From Ignavibacteria bacterium (GTDB lineage Bacteria > Bacteroidota > Ignavibacteria > Tepidaquicellales > Tepidaquicellaceae): a DNA stretch of 64,000 nt. Below, piece after piece: positions 53,993-63,183 of the stretch (positions within the stretch are counted from its first letter, which is position 1; every line of letters starts with the position of its first letter). The notes beneath the pieces were generated by a model. That model did not search any database, was not told the DNA's origin, and saw only the letters and a list, made by a program, of their open reading frames with translations. The position numbers and the translations under genes are program-made. Location of the stretch: assembly GCA_028714695.1 (NCBI GenBank), contig JAQTLX010000004.1:1-64000 (forward strand), read 5' to 3'.

Positions 53993-56006
53993 TACCGTTA
54001 AAGAAAAAAAACTTCTCATAACATTAGTTGGTCCTCCTAATTCCGGCAAAACTACTTTATTCAATCTGTTAAGCGGAAAAAAACACAAGACCGTTAATTA
54101 TCCGGGCGCGACAATTGAATACAGCATTTCAAGTTTTCTCGAGCAGTACGGCATAAACGCGAACCTTATGGATTCTCCCGGAATAATAAGTTTGATTCCC
54201 GCTTCGCCCGATGAAAAAGTGACAATTGATAATCTTTATATCCATCCCGAATTCGGAAAACCGGATTTAATAATCGTGACTGCCGATGCTTCTCAATTGT
54301 CCAGACACCTTCTGCTTGCAAGACAAATTATAGATTCAGGTTTCAAAACTATTGTCGTTCTTACAATGAACGACCTGCTGGCGGAAAAATCATTTTCGAT
54401 TGACGATAAGGAATTAAGCGTATTACTGAATTGTGAAATAATAAAATTTGATCCGCGGAAATCAGACGGTATAAATACATTAATAGATATAATTAAATCT
54501 AATCTTAACGGCGATACCAAAACCATTAACAAAAGAGTAAGAATTACTGACGACGACATACTTTGCATATACAGGGAAATTGAAGTAATCGAGAAACATG
54601 TCTTAATTGATTTGAACAAAGATAATCATGAAGACCCGCGCGTAGCAAAAGCCAACAGAGAACTGGTTATTGCCGGCGCAGGAAGCATGATTAAACTGCC
54701 CGATAAACTGACAGTAAACATCGACAAAATACTGCTTCACAAATACTGGGGACTGTTTATTTTCATTTTTGTAATGTCGCTGATGTTCACGTCAATTTTC
54801 TGGCTCGCTTCGCCTGTCATGGGACTTGTTGATGATTCAATACAGGCGTTAGGAAATCTGGTTACGGATACATTCGGCAATTACTGGTATTCAGATTTAA
54901 TTTCGAAAGGAATAATAGGCGGATTCGGCGTTGTGCTTGTTTTCCTTCCTCAGATATTAATTCTCTTTTTCGTATTAGGCATACTTGAGGATTCAGGTTA
55001 TCTTGCCCGTGGCGCAATGATTATCGACAGACCTTTATCGATGCTGGGGCTTAACGGACGTTCATTTGTGCCGATGCTTTCCGGATTTGCATGCGCAATA
55101 CCCGCAATTATGGCGGCGCGAACAATACAGAACAAAAGAGAAAGATATCTTACGATTTTTATAATACCGCTAATGAGTTGCAGCGCCAGAATTCCCGTTT
55201 ACGGACTGCTGCTTGCATTTTTATTTCCGGGAAAATATTTTCTAAGCGGGTTGATACTGTCGCTTATCTACGTGACAGGAGTTATAATCTCTCTGATTGT
55301 CGCGGGAATAATAAACCGCTATAAAAAGACATTCCTTAAGTTCGAAGACAACTCTTCATTTATAATGGAACTGCCTGTTTACAGAGTTCCGAAAATAACA
55401 AATGTCATTAAGAACACATATTCAAATGCAGTTCAGTATCTTCAAAAAGCGGGACCGACAATAATAACATTTTCGCTTATAATCTGGCTGCTTACATATT
55501 TTCCAAACAACGCTCCTGATACGATTTCGAAAGAAAACGGTAACACCGCAAGTATTTCCAAACTGATTGAATCGGAAAGAATTTCAAATTCATACGCTGC
55601 TCAAATTGGAAAAACTATAGAGCCGGTGATGAGACCTCTGGGACTGGATTGGAGAGTGGGTGTTTCTTTGATTGCGACGTTTGCAGCGAGAGAAGTTTTT
55701 GTAAGTTCGCTTGCTTTGATGTTCAAAGTAACGGAAACAGATGATAATATGAGTGCTACATTAATTAAGGAAATGAAGAATGCAAAAATAAGCGGCACGA
55801 ATGAGTATTTATTTACTACCGCTACTTCAGCAGGGCTTATAGTCTTTTTCATGCTTGCTTTGCAATGTATATCGACTATTGCAATCACGAAGAAGGAAAC
55901 GGGAGGATGGAGAATCCCAATCTTGCAATTGATTATTTATACAGGCTCGGCATATCTGCTCGCCTTTGTGACAGTTAACGGTCTGCGGTTCATCGGAATA
56001 AACTGA
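53982..56006 (+). CDS. feoB: Ferrous iron transport protein B
   Basis: 674 residues. N-terminal G domain with GPPNSGKTTLFN (G1, 17-28), MDSPGIISL (G3), then a helical spacer and about ten membrane segments with two Gate motifs; GFACAIPAIMAARTI and LIATFAAREVFVSSLALMF contain the conserved Cys/Glu regions. Imports Fe(II) across the inner membrane. Convergent with ychF, no terminator seen between. Confidence 0.96.
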   Translation: MSIDTVKEKKLLITLVGPPNSGKTTLFNLLSGKKHKTVNYPGATIEYSISSFLEQYGINANLMDSPGIISLIPASPDEKVTIDNLYIHPEFGKPDLIIVTADASQLSRHLLLARQIIDSGFKTIVVLTMNDLLAEKSFSIDDKELSVLLNCEIIKFDPRKSDGINTLIDIIKSNLNGDTKTINKRVRITDDDILCIYREIEVIEKHVLIDLNKDNHEDPRVAKANRELVIAGAGSMIKLPDKLTVNIDKILLHKYWGLFIFIFVMSLMFTSIFWLASPVMGLVDDSIQALGNLVTDTFGNYWYSDLISKGIIGGFGVVLVFLPQILILFFVLGILEDSGYLARGAMIIDRPLSMLGLNGRSFVPMLSGFACAIPAIMAARTIQNKRERYLTIFIIPLMSCSARIPVYGLLLAFLFPGKYFLSGLILSLIYVTGVIISLIVAGIINRYKKTFLKFEDNSSFIMELPVYRVPKITNVIKNTYSNAVQYLQKAGPTIITFSLIIWLLTYFPNNAPDTISKENGNTASISKLIESERISNSYAAQIGKTIEPVMRPLGLDWRVGVSLIATFAAREVFVSSLALMFKVTETDDNMSATLIKEMKNAKISGTNEYLFTTATSAGLIVFFMLALQCISTIAITKKETGGWRIPILQLIIYTGSAYLLAFVTVNGLRFIGIN

Positions 56007-56025
56007 CTAATCCCCTATTCGAAAA

Positions 56026-57129
56026 TCACAGATTAAACCTGAAGAAAACTATATCGGCATCTTCCATCACGTAATCTTTCCCTTCAACTTTCATCAGACC
56101 TTTTTCCTTAACTGCCGCTTCACTGCCCAGTCTTATTAAATCGTCATACTTTATTATTTCGGCGCGTATGAATCCTTTTTCGAAATCAGTGTGGATTACT
56201 CCTGCTGCTTGCGGCGCTTTAAGTCCTTTATCAATTGTCCACGCATGAACTTCCTTTTCGCCGGCTGTGTAGAAGGTTACAAGTCCGAGAAGAGAGTAAC
56301 TTTCCCGAATCAGCCTGTACAAACCCGACTCGCTTAGTCCGAGGTCTTTAAGAAATTCCTTTTTCTCTTCCATTGTTTCCAGAGCGGCAATTTCAGACTC
56401 GATTTTGACAGACAATATCAGACATTTTGCATTTTCCTTTTGAGCAATATCCTGTACTATTTTTGTGTATTCATTCCCGTTGACGTCATCTTCATTAACG
56501 TTGGCAACGTAGATGATCGGTTTATCGGTGAGCAGATGCACTTCACTAAGTATTGCCCTGTCTTCCGGAGTAAGTTCGGTTACGAAATAATGCGCCAGTC
56601 GTGACTTAGCGAAATGTTCTTTCAGTTGATGCAGCAATTCGACTTCTCTGATAGATTTCTTATCTCCGACTCTAACGCTCTTTTCAAGTTTCTCAAGGCG
56701 TTTTTCTATAACATCGAGGTCTTTAAGTATAAGTTCGGTTTCTATTATTTCTATATCATCTTTCGGGTTAATCTTATTGTTCACGTGAATGATGTTATCG
56801 TCGTCGAAGCACCTGACGATATGTATAATTGCTTCAACCTCGCGGATATGCGACAGGAACTGATTTCCCAATCCTTCGCCTTTTGAGGCACCTTTTACAA
56901 GCCCCGCAATATCGACGAAACTTATTGTACTCGGAGATATTTTCTTCGGGTTATATATGCTTACAAGTTTATCTACTTTGGGATCGGGTACGATAATCGT
57001 GCCTATATTCGGTTCTATCGTGCAGAATGGATAATTTGATGCTTCTGCATTTTGTGATTCTGTAAGAGCGTTAAAAAGCGTTGACTTACCTACATTCGGT
57101 AATCCTACTATTCCACAGCGTAATGGCAT
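56026..57129 (-). CDS. ychF: Redox-regulated ATPase YchF (Obg-like)
   Basis: 367 residues. G1 GLPNVGKSTLFNAL, G3 DIAGLVKGASKGEGLGNQFL, and the variant G4 (YVANVNEDD, instead of NKxD) which explains ATP preference; C-terminal TGS domain. Ribosome-associated. One base between it and the lipid-kinase gene, so same transcript. Confidence 0.96.
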   Translation of the reverse strand: MPLRCGIVGLPNVGKSTLFNALTESQNAEASNYPFCTIEPNIGTIIVPDPKVDKLVSIYNPKKISPSTISFVDIAGLVKGASKGEGLGNQFLSHIREVEAIIHIVRCFDDDNIIHVNNKINPKDDIEIIETELILKDLDVIEKRLEKLEKSVRVGDKKSIREVELLHQLKEHFAKSRLAHYFVTELTPEDRAILSEVHLLTDKPIIYVANVNEDDVNGNEYTKIVQDIAQKENAKCLILSVKIESEIAALETMEEKKEFLKDLGLSESGLYRLIRESYSLLGLVTFYTAGEKEVHAWTIDKGLKAPQAAGVIHTDFEKGFIRAEIIKYDDLIRLGSEAAVKEKGLMKVEGKDYVMEDADIVFFRFNL

Positions 57130-57130
57130 T

Positions 57131-57748
57131 TTATATAAATTTAATTAGTAATGTTGTAATAAATCCGTAAACAAGAGGTATTGCGAGATTATCATTAATC
57201 TTACTCACGAACAATTCGAATAATGTTGTAACAAACAGCGCTATCAATGCCGCTTTCCAGAAAAAATATCCGTCGAGCAGTAAAGAGAGAATAATGAAAA
57301 TCAAAACTCCGGAAACGAAAAACATTATAGAGCCTTCAAGCGTTTTATTTCCGTAAATTTTTACTCTTCCGAAATATCGTCCGAAAATTGCAGCGAGTGT
57401 ATCGGACCATATCATCGTGAGAATAGAAACTACAGCAATTTCTTTTGTAAAGAAAACAAGCGAAAGAAATATTCCAAAGGCATAATATGTTCCGCCGGTA
57501 AATAATTTTGTATCGAAATTTCTTTCATCCGGACGAAGGATTTTTCCGAAAATCGAATTATAGAACCTGCCGAACGGTTTTGAATAACGTTTTAATAAAT
57601 CGACACCGACCATCAGAATTGTTCCTGTTCCGACAAGTGTAACTATAAAATCTTTTGATGTTAGAATATATATAACGGGAATTATTGTCGAAACAATATG
57701 AATTAATTTACGGTAGAACTCATATTTAATATCTATATCTCTCGTCAT
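57131..57748 (-). CDS. CTP-dependent lipid kinase (dolichol/phytol kinase family)
   Basis: 205 residues, seven or so membrane helices. Motifs EFYRKLIHIVS, a central TGGTYYAFG, then SDTLAAIFGRYFGRVKIYGN-KTLEGS, the CTP-binding signature of the Dgk1/SEC59/VTE5 family. Phosphorylates a lipid alcohol (diacylglycerol, polyprenol or phytol). ATG at 57748 is preferred over a TTG two codons upstream. Confidence 0.82.
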   Translation of the reverse strand: MTRDIDIKYEFYRKLIHIVSTIIPVIYILTSKDFIVTLVGTGTILMVGVDLLKRYSKPFGRFYNSIFGKILRPDERNFDTKLFTGGTYYAFGIFLSLVFFTKEIAVVSILTMIWSDTLAAIFGRYFGRVKIYGNKTLEGSIMFFVSGVLIFIILSLLLDGYFFWKAALIALFVTTLFELFVSKINDNLAIPLVYGFITTLLIKFI

Positions 57749-57766
57749 ATTCAAAAATAAATCAAA

Positions 57767-57791
57767 AAAAAGCGAGATAAACTCGCTTTTT
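57767..57791 (-). terminator. Intrinsic terminator after ftsH
   Basis: AAAAAGCGAG, TTTAT loop, CTCGCTTTTTTTT on the minus strand. Separates hpt-ftsH from the lipid kinase-ychF pair. Confidence 0.9.
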
Positions 57792-57809
57792 CAGTTAGTG
57801 TATAAAATT

Positions 57810-59825
57810 TCAAACACCTGAAACAGTCGTCTCGTTTTCTTTGACGGGTTCTGTTCTGACCGGTTCTGTTTTTTCCGGTGCAGGTGTATTTATTCCATTG
57901 TTGTAATCATCGTCTTTTTCAACAGGAGGCAGAGTTTCGCCTCTTATTACCTTGTCGATTTCTTCAGCATCGAGTATTTCCCTTTCGAGAAGCACGTCAG
58001 ATAAGCGGTGAAGCACATCAAGGTGTTCAACAAGAATTCTCATCGCCCTGTCCATTCCGGCGTTTACAATTTTTTTGATTTCGTCGTCAATTAATATCTG
58101 CGTCGTTTCACTGTAATTTTTGTGTTCATGAAGTTCTTTTCCGAGAAATACTTCTTCCTGTTTGTTGCCGTAAGTAATCGGTCCGAGTTTTTCGCTCATT
58201 CCGAATTCACAGACCATTCTTCTTGCAATAGAAGTTGCTCTTTCAATATCGTTGCTTGCGCCTGTTGTATATTCGTTGAACACGAGTTTTTCCGCGGCAC
58301 GTCCGCCCATGGCGTAGGTAATCATTGCCTCGAGATATTCTTTTGAGTATGTATGCTTTTCATCCATCGGAAGGTATGTTGTAACGCCGAGCGCTCGTCC
58401 CCTCGGTATAATAGTAACTTTATGAACGGGATCCGCTTCAGGAGTATATCTTGCAACCAGTACGTGTCCTGTTTCATGATACGATGTAGTTTTCTTTTCT
58501 CTTTCCGAAATAATAAGGCTCTTTCTTTCAGTTCCCATCATCACTTTATCTTTCGCGCTTTCAAGGTCGCGCATGGTGACGGAATCGGAATTTCTTCGAG
58601 CCGCGAGCAAGGCCGCTTCGTTAACCAGATTTGCCAGGTCAGCGCCTGAAAAACCCGGAGTACCTTTTGCAAGAACATCGAGTTTGATATCGCTTGAAAG
58701 CGGTATTCTTCTCGTATGCACCTTCAGGATGCCTTCACGACCCTTAACATCAGGTCTGTCTACAACAACCTGCCTGTCGAATCTGCCCGGTCTCAGCAGA
58801 GCCGGATCGAGAATATCGGGTCTGTTTGTTGCTGCTATTATAATAACTCCGCTGTTTTGTTCGAAACCGTCCATTTCGATGAGCAGTTGATTAAGAGTCT
58901 GCTCTCTTTCATCATGACCGCCGCCAAGACCTGCGCCTCTGTGACGTCCTACCGCATCGATTTCGTCAATGAAGATTATGCACGGTGCATTTTTCTTGCC
59001 CTGGTCGAAAAGGTCGCGGACTCTTGACGCTCCTACCCCGACGAACATTTCGACGAAATCTGCTCCGCTGATTGAGAAGAACGGAACACCCGCTTCGCCT
59101 GCAACTGCACGCGCAAGTAATGTCTTACCTGTTCCCGGAGGACCTAAGAGAAGTACGCCTCTTGGAATTTTACCGCCCAGCCTTTGAAATTTCGCGGGAC
59201 TTTTCAGAAACTCAATTATTTCGGATAATTCCTGTTTTGCTTCGTCCGCTCCGGCAACATCGTTGAAAGTAATTTTCATCTGCGAGCCTGTCATCATTTT
59301 TGCCTTTGACTTGCCGAAGGAGAAAATACCTTTTGTACCGCCGCCGCCGTTTTGCATTCTGCGCATCAGTATAATCCAGAAAACAATAATAAGAATCCAC
59401 GGGAGAGCGCTTAAAATCGGACCGAGCCAGCCGCCGTCATCTTTTTCGATGTTATAAGTAGCGATATTCTCAGACCATGATTTGATTATACTGTCGTCCG
59501 TATTTGTATATGGAAGGTAAAGTTCGAATCTGTCAATATTAATCTGCCGGCCGTTAATGTTAAGGTTTTCGGGATTTCTCAATTTACCGATAAATTCGTA
59601 ATTATTATCGGATTTCTTGATTGTTGCCGATTCAATTTTCTTTTCTAACAATAATTTCTGATACTGGTCAAACGAAACCGTTGTAGTTTTAGCATCCGTA
59701 CCCTTTGTATAAATCATTATAAGGAAGAATCCGATTAATATCGCAGACCATCCGAGTACTATCTTAAAAACTCTGTTCCAGTTAAAATCATCGTTATTTT
59801 TATTCTCTTTAGTTGGTTGTGCCAT
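57810..59825 (-). CDS. ftsH: ATP-dependent zinc metalloprotease FtsH
   Basis: 671 residues. Two membrane helices flanking a periplasmic domain (about 20-150), AAA+ domain with [26 protein letters not shown] and [17 protein letters not shown], then the protease HETGH zinc site. Degrades membrane and short-lived cytosolic proteins. Acidic, proline-rich tail. 16 bp after hpt. Confidence 0.97.
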   Translation of the reverse strand: MAQPTKENKNNDDFNWNRVFKIVLGWSAILIGFFLIMIYTKGTDAKTTTVSFDQYQKLLLEKKIESATIKKSDNNYEFIGKLRNPENLNINGRQINIDRFELYLPYTNTDDSIIKSWSENIATYNIEKDDGGWLGPILSALPWILIIVFWIILMRRMQNGGGGTKGIFSFGKSKAKMMTGSQMKITFNDVAGADEAKQELSEIIEFLKSPAKFQRLGGKIPRGVLLLGPPGTGKTLLARAVAGEAGVPFFSISGADFVEMFVGVGASRVRDLFDQGKKNAPCIIFIDEIDAVGRHRGAGLGGGHDEREQTLNQLLIEMDGFEQNSGVIIIAATNRPDILDPALLRPGRFDRQVVVDRPDVKGREGILKVHTRRIPLSSDIKLDVLAKGTPGFSGADLANLVNEAALLAARRNSDSVTMRDLESAKDKVMMGTERKSLIISEREKKTTSYHETGHVLVARYTPEADPVHKVTIIPRGRALGVTTYLPMDEKHTYSKEYLEAMITYAMGGRAAEKLVFNEYTTGASNDIERATSIARRMVCEFGMSEKLGPITYGNKQEEVFLGKELHEHKNYSETTQILIDDEIKKIVNAGMDRAMRILVEHLDVLHRLSDVLLEREILDAEEIDKVIRGETLPPVEKDDDYNNGINTPAPEKTEPVRTEPVKENETTVSGV

Positions 59826-59841
59826 ACAATAAATTTATAAT

Positions 59842-60360
59842 TTATAACACATAAATACCTTTTAAATTCCTGTATTTCTGTGCGAAATCGAGGCCGTAAC
59901 CCACAACGAATTTATTTTCAATTTCAAAGCCGAGGTAATCGATCTTGAAGTTGAATTTTGGTGAGCCTTTTTTAATCAAAAGACTTGCTATTTTTATGGA
60001 TGCCGGCTTTCTCGTTTTAAGTGTTTTAATAATATATTCCATTGAAAGTCCCGAATCTACGATATCTTCGACAATAATAATATCTCTGCCTCTCAGATCG
60101 CAGTTAAGTTCTTTCAGAGTTTTAACCTCCCCTGAAGAGATTTTACTGTCGCCGTAACTGGAAAGTTTCAAAAAATCAATTTCGCAATTAACTTTTATTT
60201 CTCTGATAAGGTCCGACATAAAAATAAATGCGCCGTTCAATACGCCTATAAAAATCGGGATTTTATTCTCATAGTCCTTATTAATCTGATCGGCTAACTG
60301 CTTTATTCTCTTTGAGATTGTTGAAGGTTTGATGTAAACCTGAAGTTTAGTCTTTTCCAT
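59842..60360 (-). CDS. hpt: Hypoxanthine phosphoribosyltransferase
   Basis: 172 residues from ATG 60360 (MEKTKLQVYI); a hydrophobic upstream extension to 60456 overlaps the rpsU terminator and is unlikely. PRPP motif IIIVEDIVDSGLSM, DFLKLSSYGDSKISSG and the FVVGYGLDFAQKYRNL tail. Purine salvage. The hpt-ftsH pairing is a common bacterial arrangement. Confidence 0.95.
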   Translation of the reverse strand: MEKTKLQVYIKPSTISKRIKQLADQINKDYENKIPIFIGVLNGAFIFMSDLIREIKVNCEIDFLKLSSYGDSKISSGEVKTLKELNCDLRGRDIIIVEDIVDSGLSMEYIIKTLKTRKPASIKIASLLIKKGSPKFNFKIDYLGFEIENKFVVGYGLDFAQKYRNLKGIYVL

Positions 60361-60412
60361 CCGGATTATAAGTTTGTGTTTTTCTATGTTATAATAAAAG
60401 ATTTTAAATAAA

Positions 60413-60443
60413 AAGAAAACCCACAACCAAAGGGGTATGTGGG
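60413..60443 (-). terminator. Intrinsic terminator after rpsU
   Basis: On the minus strand ACCCACA..., loop, TGTGGGT, then TTTTCTTTTTA. About 30 bp after the rpsU stop. Confidence 0.7.
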
Positions 60444-60471
60444 TAATAAAAATCAAATATGTTAAATCGAA

Positions 60472-60669
60472 TTAATTATTCTCTTCGGCTATAATTCTCT
60501 TTGATTTTCTTATTGCTCTTTCTTTATTCATCTTTTTATCTACAGAAGGTTTAACAAAAAATTGTCTTCTTCTGAACTCTTTCAATACCCCTGCTTTTTC
60601 GTATTTCTTTTTAAATCTCTTTAACGCTTTGTCTATCGATTCATTGTCTTGTACAACTACTTTTATCAA
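60472..60669 (-). CDS. rpsU: 30S ribosomal protein S21
   Basis: 65 residues. IKVVVQDNESIDKALKRFKK and KAGVLKEFRRRQFF are the S21 signature; basic C-terminus. Start is TTG at 60669: AAGGGG lies 5 bases upstream and the protein then begins exactly where S21 begins. This is one of the few strong Shine-Dalgarno sites here, notable because S21 contacts the anti-Shine-Dalgarno region of the ribosome. Confidence 0.95.
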   Translation of the reverse strand: MIKVVVQDNESIDKALKRFKKKYEKAGVLKEFRRRQFFVKPSVDKKMNKERAIRKSKRIIAEENN

Positions 60670-60674
60670 ATGAA

Positions 60675-60680
60675 CCCCTT
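60675..60680 (-). promoter_or_regulatory. Ribosome binding site of rpsU (decides a TTG start)
   Basis: AAGGGG on the minus strand, five bases before TTG at 60669. It fixes the start against the 53-codon upstream extension of the frame. Confidence 0.75.
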
Positions 60681-60723
60681 TTTTAAAAGTTTTATAAAAA
60701 GTAAAAATACAACATTTTGACGA

Positions 60724-60769
60724 ATTAATCAACCAATTTTGCAGTCTCATAAAGCAAAAATTGATTAAT
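60724..60769. repeat. Imperfect inverted repeat in the rpsU leader region
   Basis: ATTAATCAACCAATTTTGC (60724-60742) and GCAAAAATTGATTAAT (60754-60769) can pair with a 3-base bulge. It lies 55-100 bp upstream of the rpsU start and about 180 bp before the divergent T9SS gene. Could be an mRNA leader hairpin or an operator. Confidence 0.45.
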
Positions 60770-60952
60770 CGGTAAAAACTTTTCTTTATATAACGGTAAA
60801 TCCTGCATTTGACATAAAAAAAGTGCAAAATATTAACGATTTGATAAATATTTCATAACCCTGAAAATTGCAATTTGAATGGAATATTTAGGATATATTG
60901 ATTATAATTATCCTAATTAAATATATTCCAAAAACTAAAACTCCAATAAATT

Positions 60953-61999
60953 ATGAAGTTAAGAATTTTATTCTCTATTTTTATCCTGGCAGCATTTTTT
61001 GCCGGCGCGAATTCACAGGTTATATTTACTGAAAACTTTAACTATACAGCAGGAGATTCTATAGGTTCACACGGATGGACTTCTTTCAGCGGAGCGGTTA
61101 ATAACTTAAAAGTAGTTTCTCCGGGTCTTACATATACGGGATATCCTTTATCCGGTATCGGTAATGCATGCCGTGTAAGCAATAACGGTATTGACGCCTA
61201 TAAGAATATGACCGATAGTATTTCCACAGGTGTCGTTTATGTTTCCTGTATGGTAAAAATCGATACTGCAAAAACAGGCGATTATTTCCTCGCATTGCTT
61301 CCGCAGTCATCGACATCTTTATATACTCCGAGATTATTCGTTAAGGATTCATCCGGAACGCTTTCATTCGGTATCAGCAAAGGTGCAACATCCAGTGTTC
61401 CCGCAACTTTTGGTCCTAACGGATATGCATACGGAACAACATATTTATTGGTTTTAAAATATAAATTCAATACCGGTTCAACAACTGACGACGAAGTCAG
61501 TTTATTCGTATTTACATCACCTACGCTTCCGTCAACCGAACCATCAACACCGACAGTAGGACCTATTACGGCAACAACTCCTGACGCTAACAGTATCGGA
61601 AGAGTGGCACTCAGACAGGGCAGCGCAACATTAGCGCCTTCGCTTACAATTGACGGAATAATGGCTGCAAAGTTATGGTCAAATTTGACTACCGGAATGG
61701 TACGCAATGAAACTACAGCCGATAAATTTGAATTATCACAGAATTATCCGAATCCTTTCAATCCCGTAACCAACATCAAATTTGCATTACCGACAAGCGG
61801 ATTTGTAAATTTAAAAGTATATGATATCAACGGAAGAGAAGTGAATTCACTCGTAAACAATCAACTTAATGCAGGCGTTTACACAGTAAACTTCAACGGC
61901 ATGAATTTAAGTTCAGGTACATATATGTACAAACTTATTTTCAAATCGATTAACGGTACAGTTTACAATGATATTAAGAAATTGATGCTGGTTAAGTAA
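60953..61999 (+). CDS. T9SS-secreted protein with lectin-like domain
   Basis: 348 residues. Signal peptide MKLRILFSIFILAAFFAGANS-Q. The opening VIFTENFNYTAGDSIGSHGW and later SCMVKIDTAKTGDYFLALLP suggest a concanavalin/LamG-like jelly roll of about 220 residues. Ends in a T9SS sorting domain (QNYPNPFNPVT to KKLMLVK). Substrate unknown. Strong terminator follows. Confidence 0.8.
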   Translation: MKLRILFSIFILAAFFAGANSQVIFTENFNYTAGDSIGSHGWTSFSGAVNNLKVVSPGLTYTGYPLSGIGNACRVSNNGIDAYKNMTDSISTGVVYVSCMVKIDTAKTGDYFLALLPQSSTSLYTPRLFVKDSSGTLSFGISKGATSSVPATFGPNGYAYGTTYLLVLKYKFNTGSTTDDEVSLFVFTSPTLPSTEPSTPTVGPITATTPDANSIGRVALRQGSATLAPSLTIDGIMAAKLWSNLTTGMVRNETTADKFELSQNYPNPFNPVTNIKFALPTSGFVNLKVYDINGREVNSLVNNQLNAGVYTVNFNGMNLSSGTYMYKLIFKSINGTVYNDIKKLMLVK

Positions 62000-62021
62000 T
62001 ACGATAGATAATTTGATTTTC

Positions 62022-62056
62022 AAAGGTGTGGTTCGAAAGAATCACGCCTTTTTTAT
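62022..62056. terminator. Bidirectional intrinsic terminator
   Basis: AAAGGTGTGGTTC, GAAA loop, GAATCACGCCTTTTTT. Stem with G-T and A-type mismatches. The T-run overlaps the stop codon region of the leftward TPR gene. Confidence 0.85.
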
Positions 62057-63183
62057 TTAATGTAGGCTTCTTTGATGTATTTGTTTGCGTCCTTATGACT
62101 GTTGTTATATTCCTTCATATCAAGAACCTTCTTGTAATACTCAATTGCTTTCTTTCTGTCCCCTGCCGCGTCCGATTTCATACCCATCATCAGACAAGTA
62201 AACGATTTGAAAGAAGAATCATCCTTATCAAGTTTGTTGTTTAATTTTTCACACTCATAAATGTAATCATCCGTTTTATCAATATTTCCGAGTTTCAGCA
62301 TTGTAAGCGTAATGTAATAATCCGATTCTCTGAGCACCGCATCGTTGTTATATCCGTAAACTCCGTTTTTGCTTTTTTCTCTTACTTTCATCCATCCTTC
62401 AAGCGCTTCCGGAAATTTTGACTTGCCTACAAAGCAACTGTAAAGCATTCTTTCGAATACGGGATTTTCCGGAAATAAATTCGACAGGTATGAAGCATAT
62501 ATTTCACCTTCGTTATAATTTTTTTCGTAGTTCATGTTAAGATACGCGATTATATAATGCGCTTCATACATTGCTATCTTCGAATTCTGCGACGCTTCTT
62601 TAATTTGTGCAAGTCCTTTGACCTTATCGCCTTTAGGAAATATTATCAGCAGTGGTTTAAGAAAAGGATATCTTGTGGGAACATATTCGGCGAAATAGTT
62701 ATAAATTCCTATTCCGAGAAGTGCCTCTTTGTTCTTGGGATTAATTTCAAGCGCTTTATCCATCAGATTGAGCGCCTGTTTTCCGTCGTCGGCGGCAGAA
62801 AGCCATTTTTCGCGAATACTTTTCAGCAATCCTCTGTAGCCAAGCGCGCCGCCTTTATAAAACAGCGCTTCGAAATCATCAGGATTCTTGTCGAGTACCT
62901 CATCGCATACTTCGACTGTTTTGCTGACTTTGTCATTGAACTTCTCGTCAAGTGTTTCGTTTTTCCTGTCAATATTTATTTTCCACCAGTCGGAAAGCAC
63001 ATCGAAGAAATAACCTTTAGGCGAATTCGGCTTTGTGACGATAAAATTATCGATTAGAATTTTTGACGAATCGAATTTGCAGGAATAAATGTACTTTACT
63101 ACGGGCACAAGTTCATCATCGCTCTGCGAAAAAGCGCACAAAGCAGGTAATAAAAATATTATAAGAAAAACAATTTTACGCAT
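62053..63183 (-). CDS. Exported TPR-repeat protein
   Basis: 376 residues from ATG 63183. Signal peptide MRKIVFLIIFLLPALCAFSQ, then helical repeats of TPR type (DDFEALFYKGGALGYRGLL, NKEALLGIGIYNYFAEY, KKAIEYYKKVLDMKEY). Periplasmic scaffold of unknown partner. TGATG overlap with the upstream PP2C phosphatase gene suggests coupled translation and a shared process. Confidence 0.8.
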   Translation of the reverse strand: MRKIVFLIIFLLPALCAFSQSDDELVPVVKYIYSCKFDSSKILIDNFIVTKPNSPKGYFFDVLSDWWKINIDRKNETLDEKFNDKVSKTVEVCDEVLDKNPDDFEALFYKGGALGYRGLLKSIREKWLSAADDGKQALNLMDKALEINPKNKEALLGIGIYNYFAEYVPTRYPFLKPLLIIFPKGDKVKGLAQIKEASQNSKIAMYEAHYIIAYLNMNYEKNYNEGEIYASYLSNLFPENPVFERMLYSCFVGKSKFPEALEGWMKVREKSKNGVYGYNNDAVLRESDYYITLTMLKLGNIDKTDDYIYECEKLNNKLDKDDSSFKSFTCLMMGMKSDAAGDRKKAIEYYKKVLDMKEYNNSHKDANKYIKEAYIK

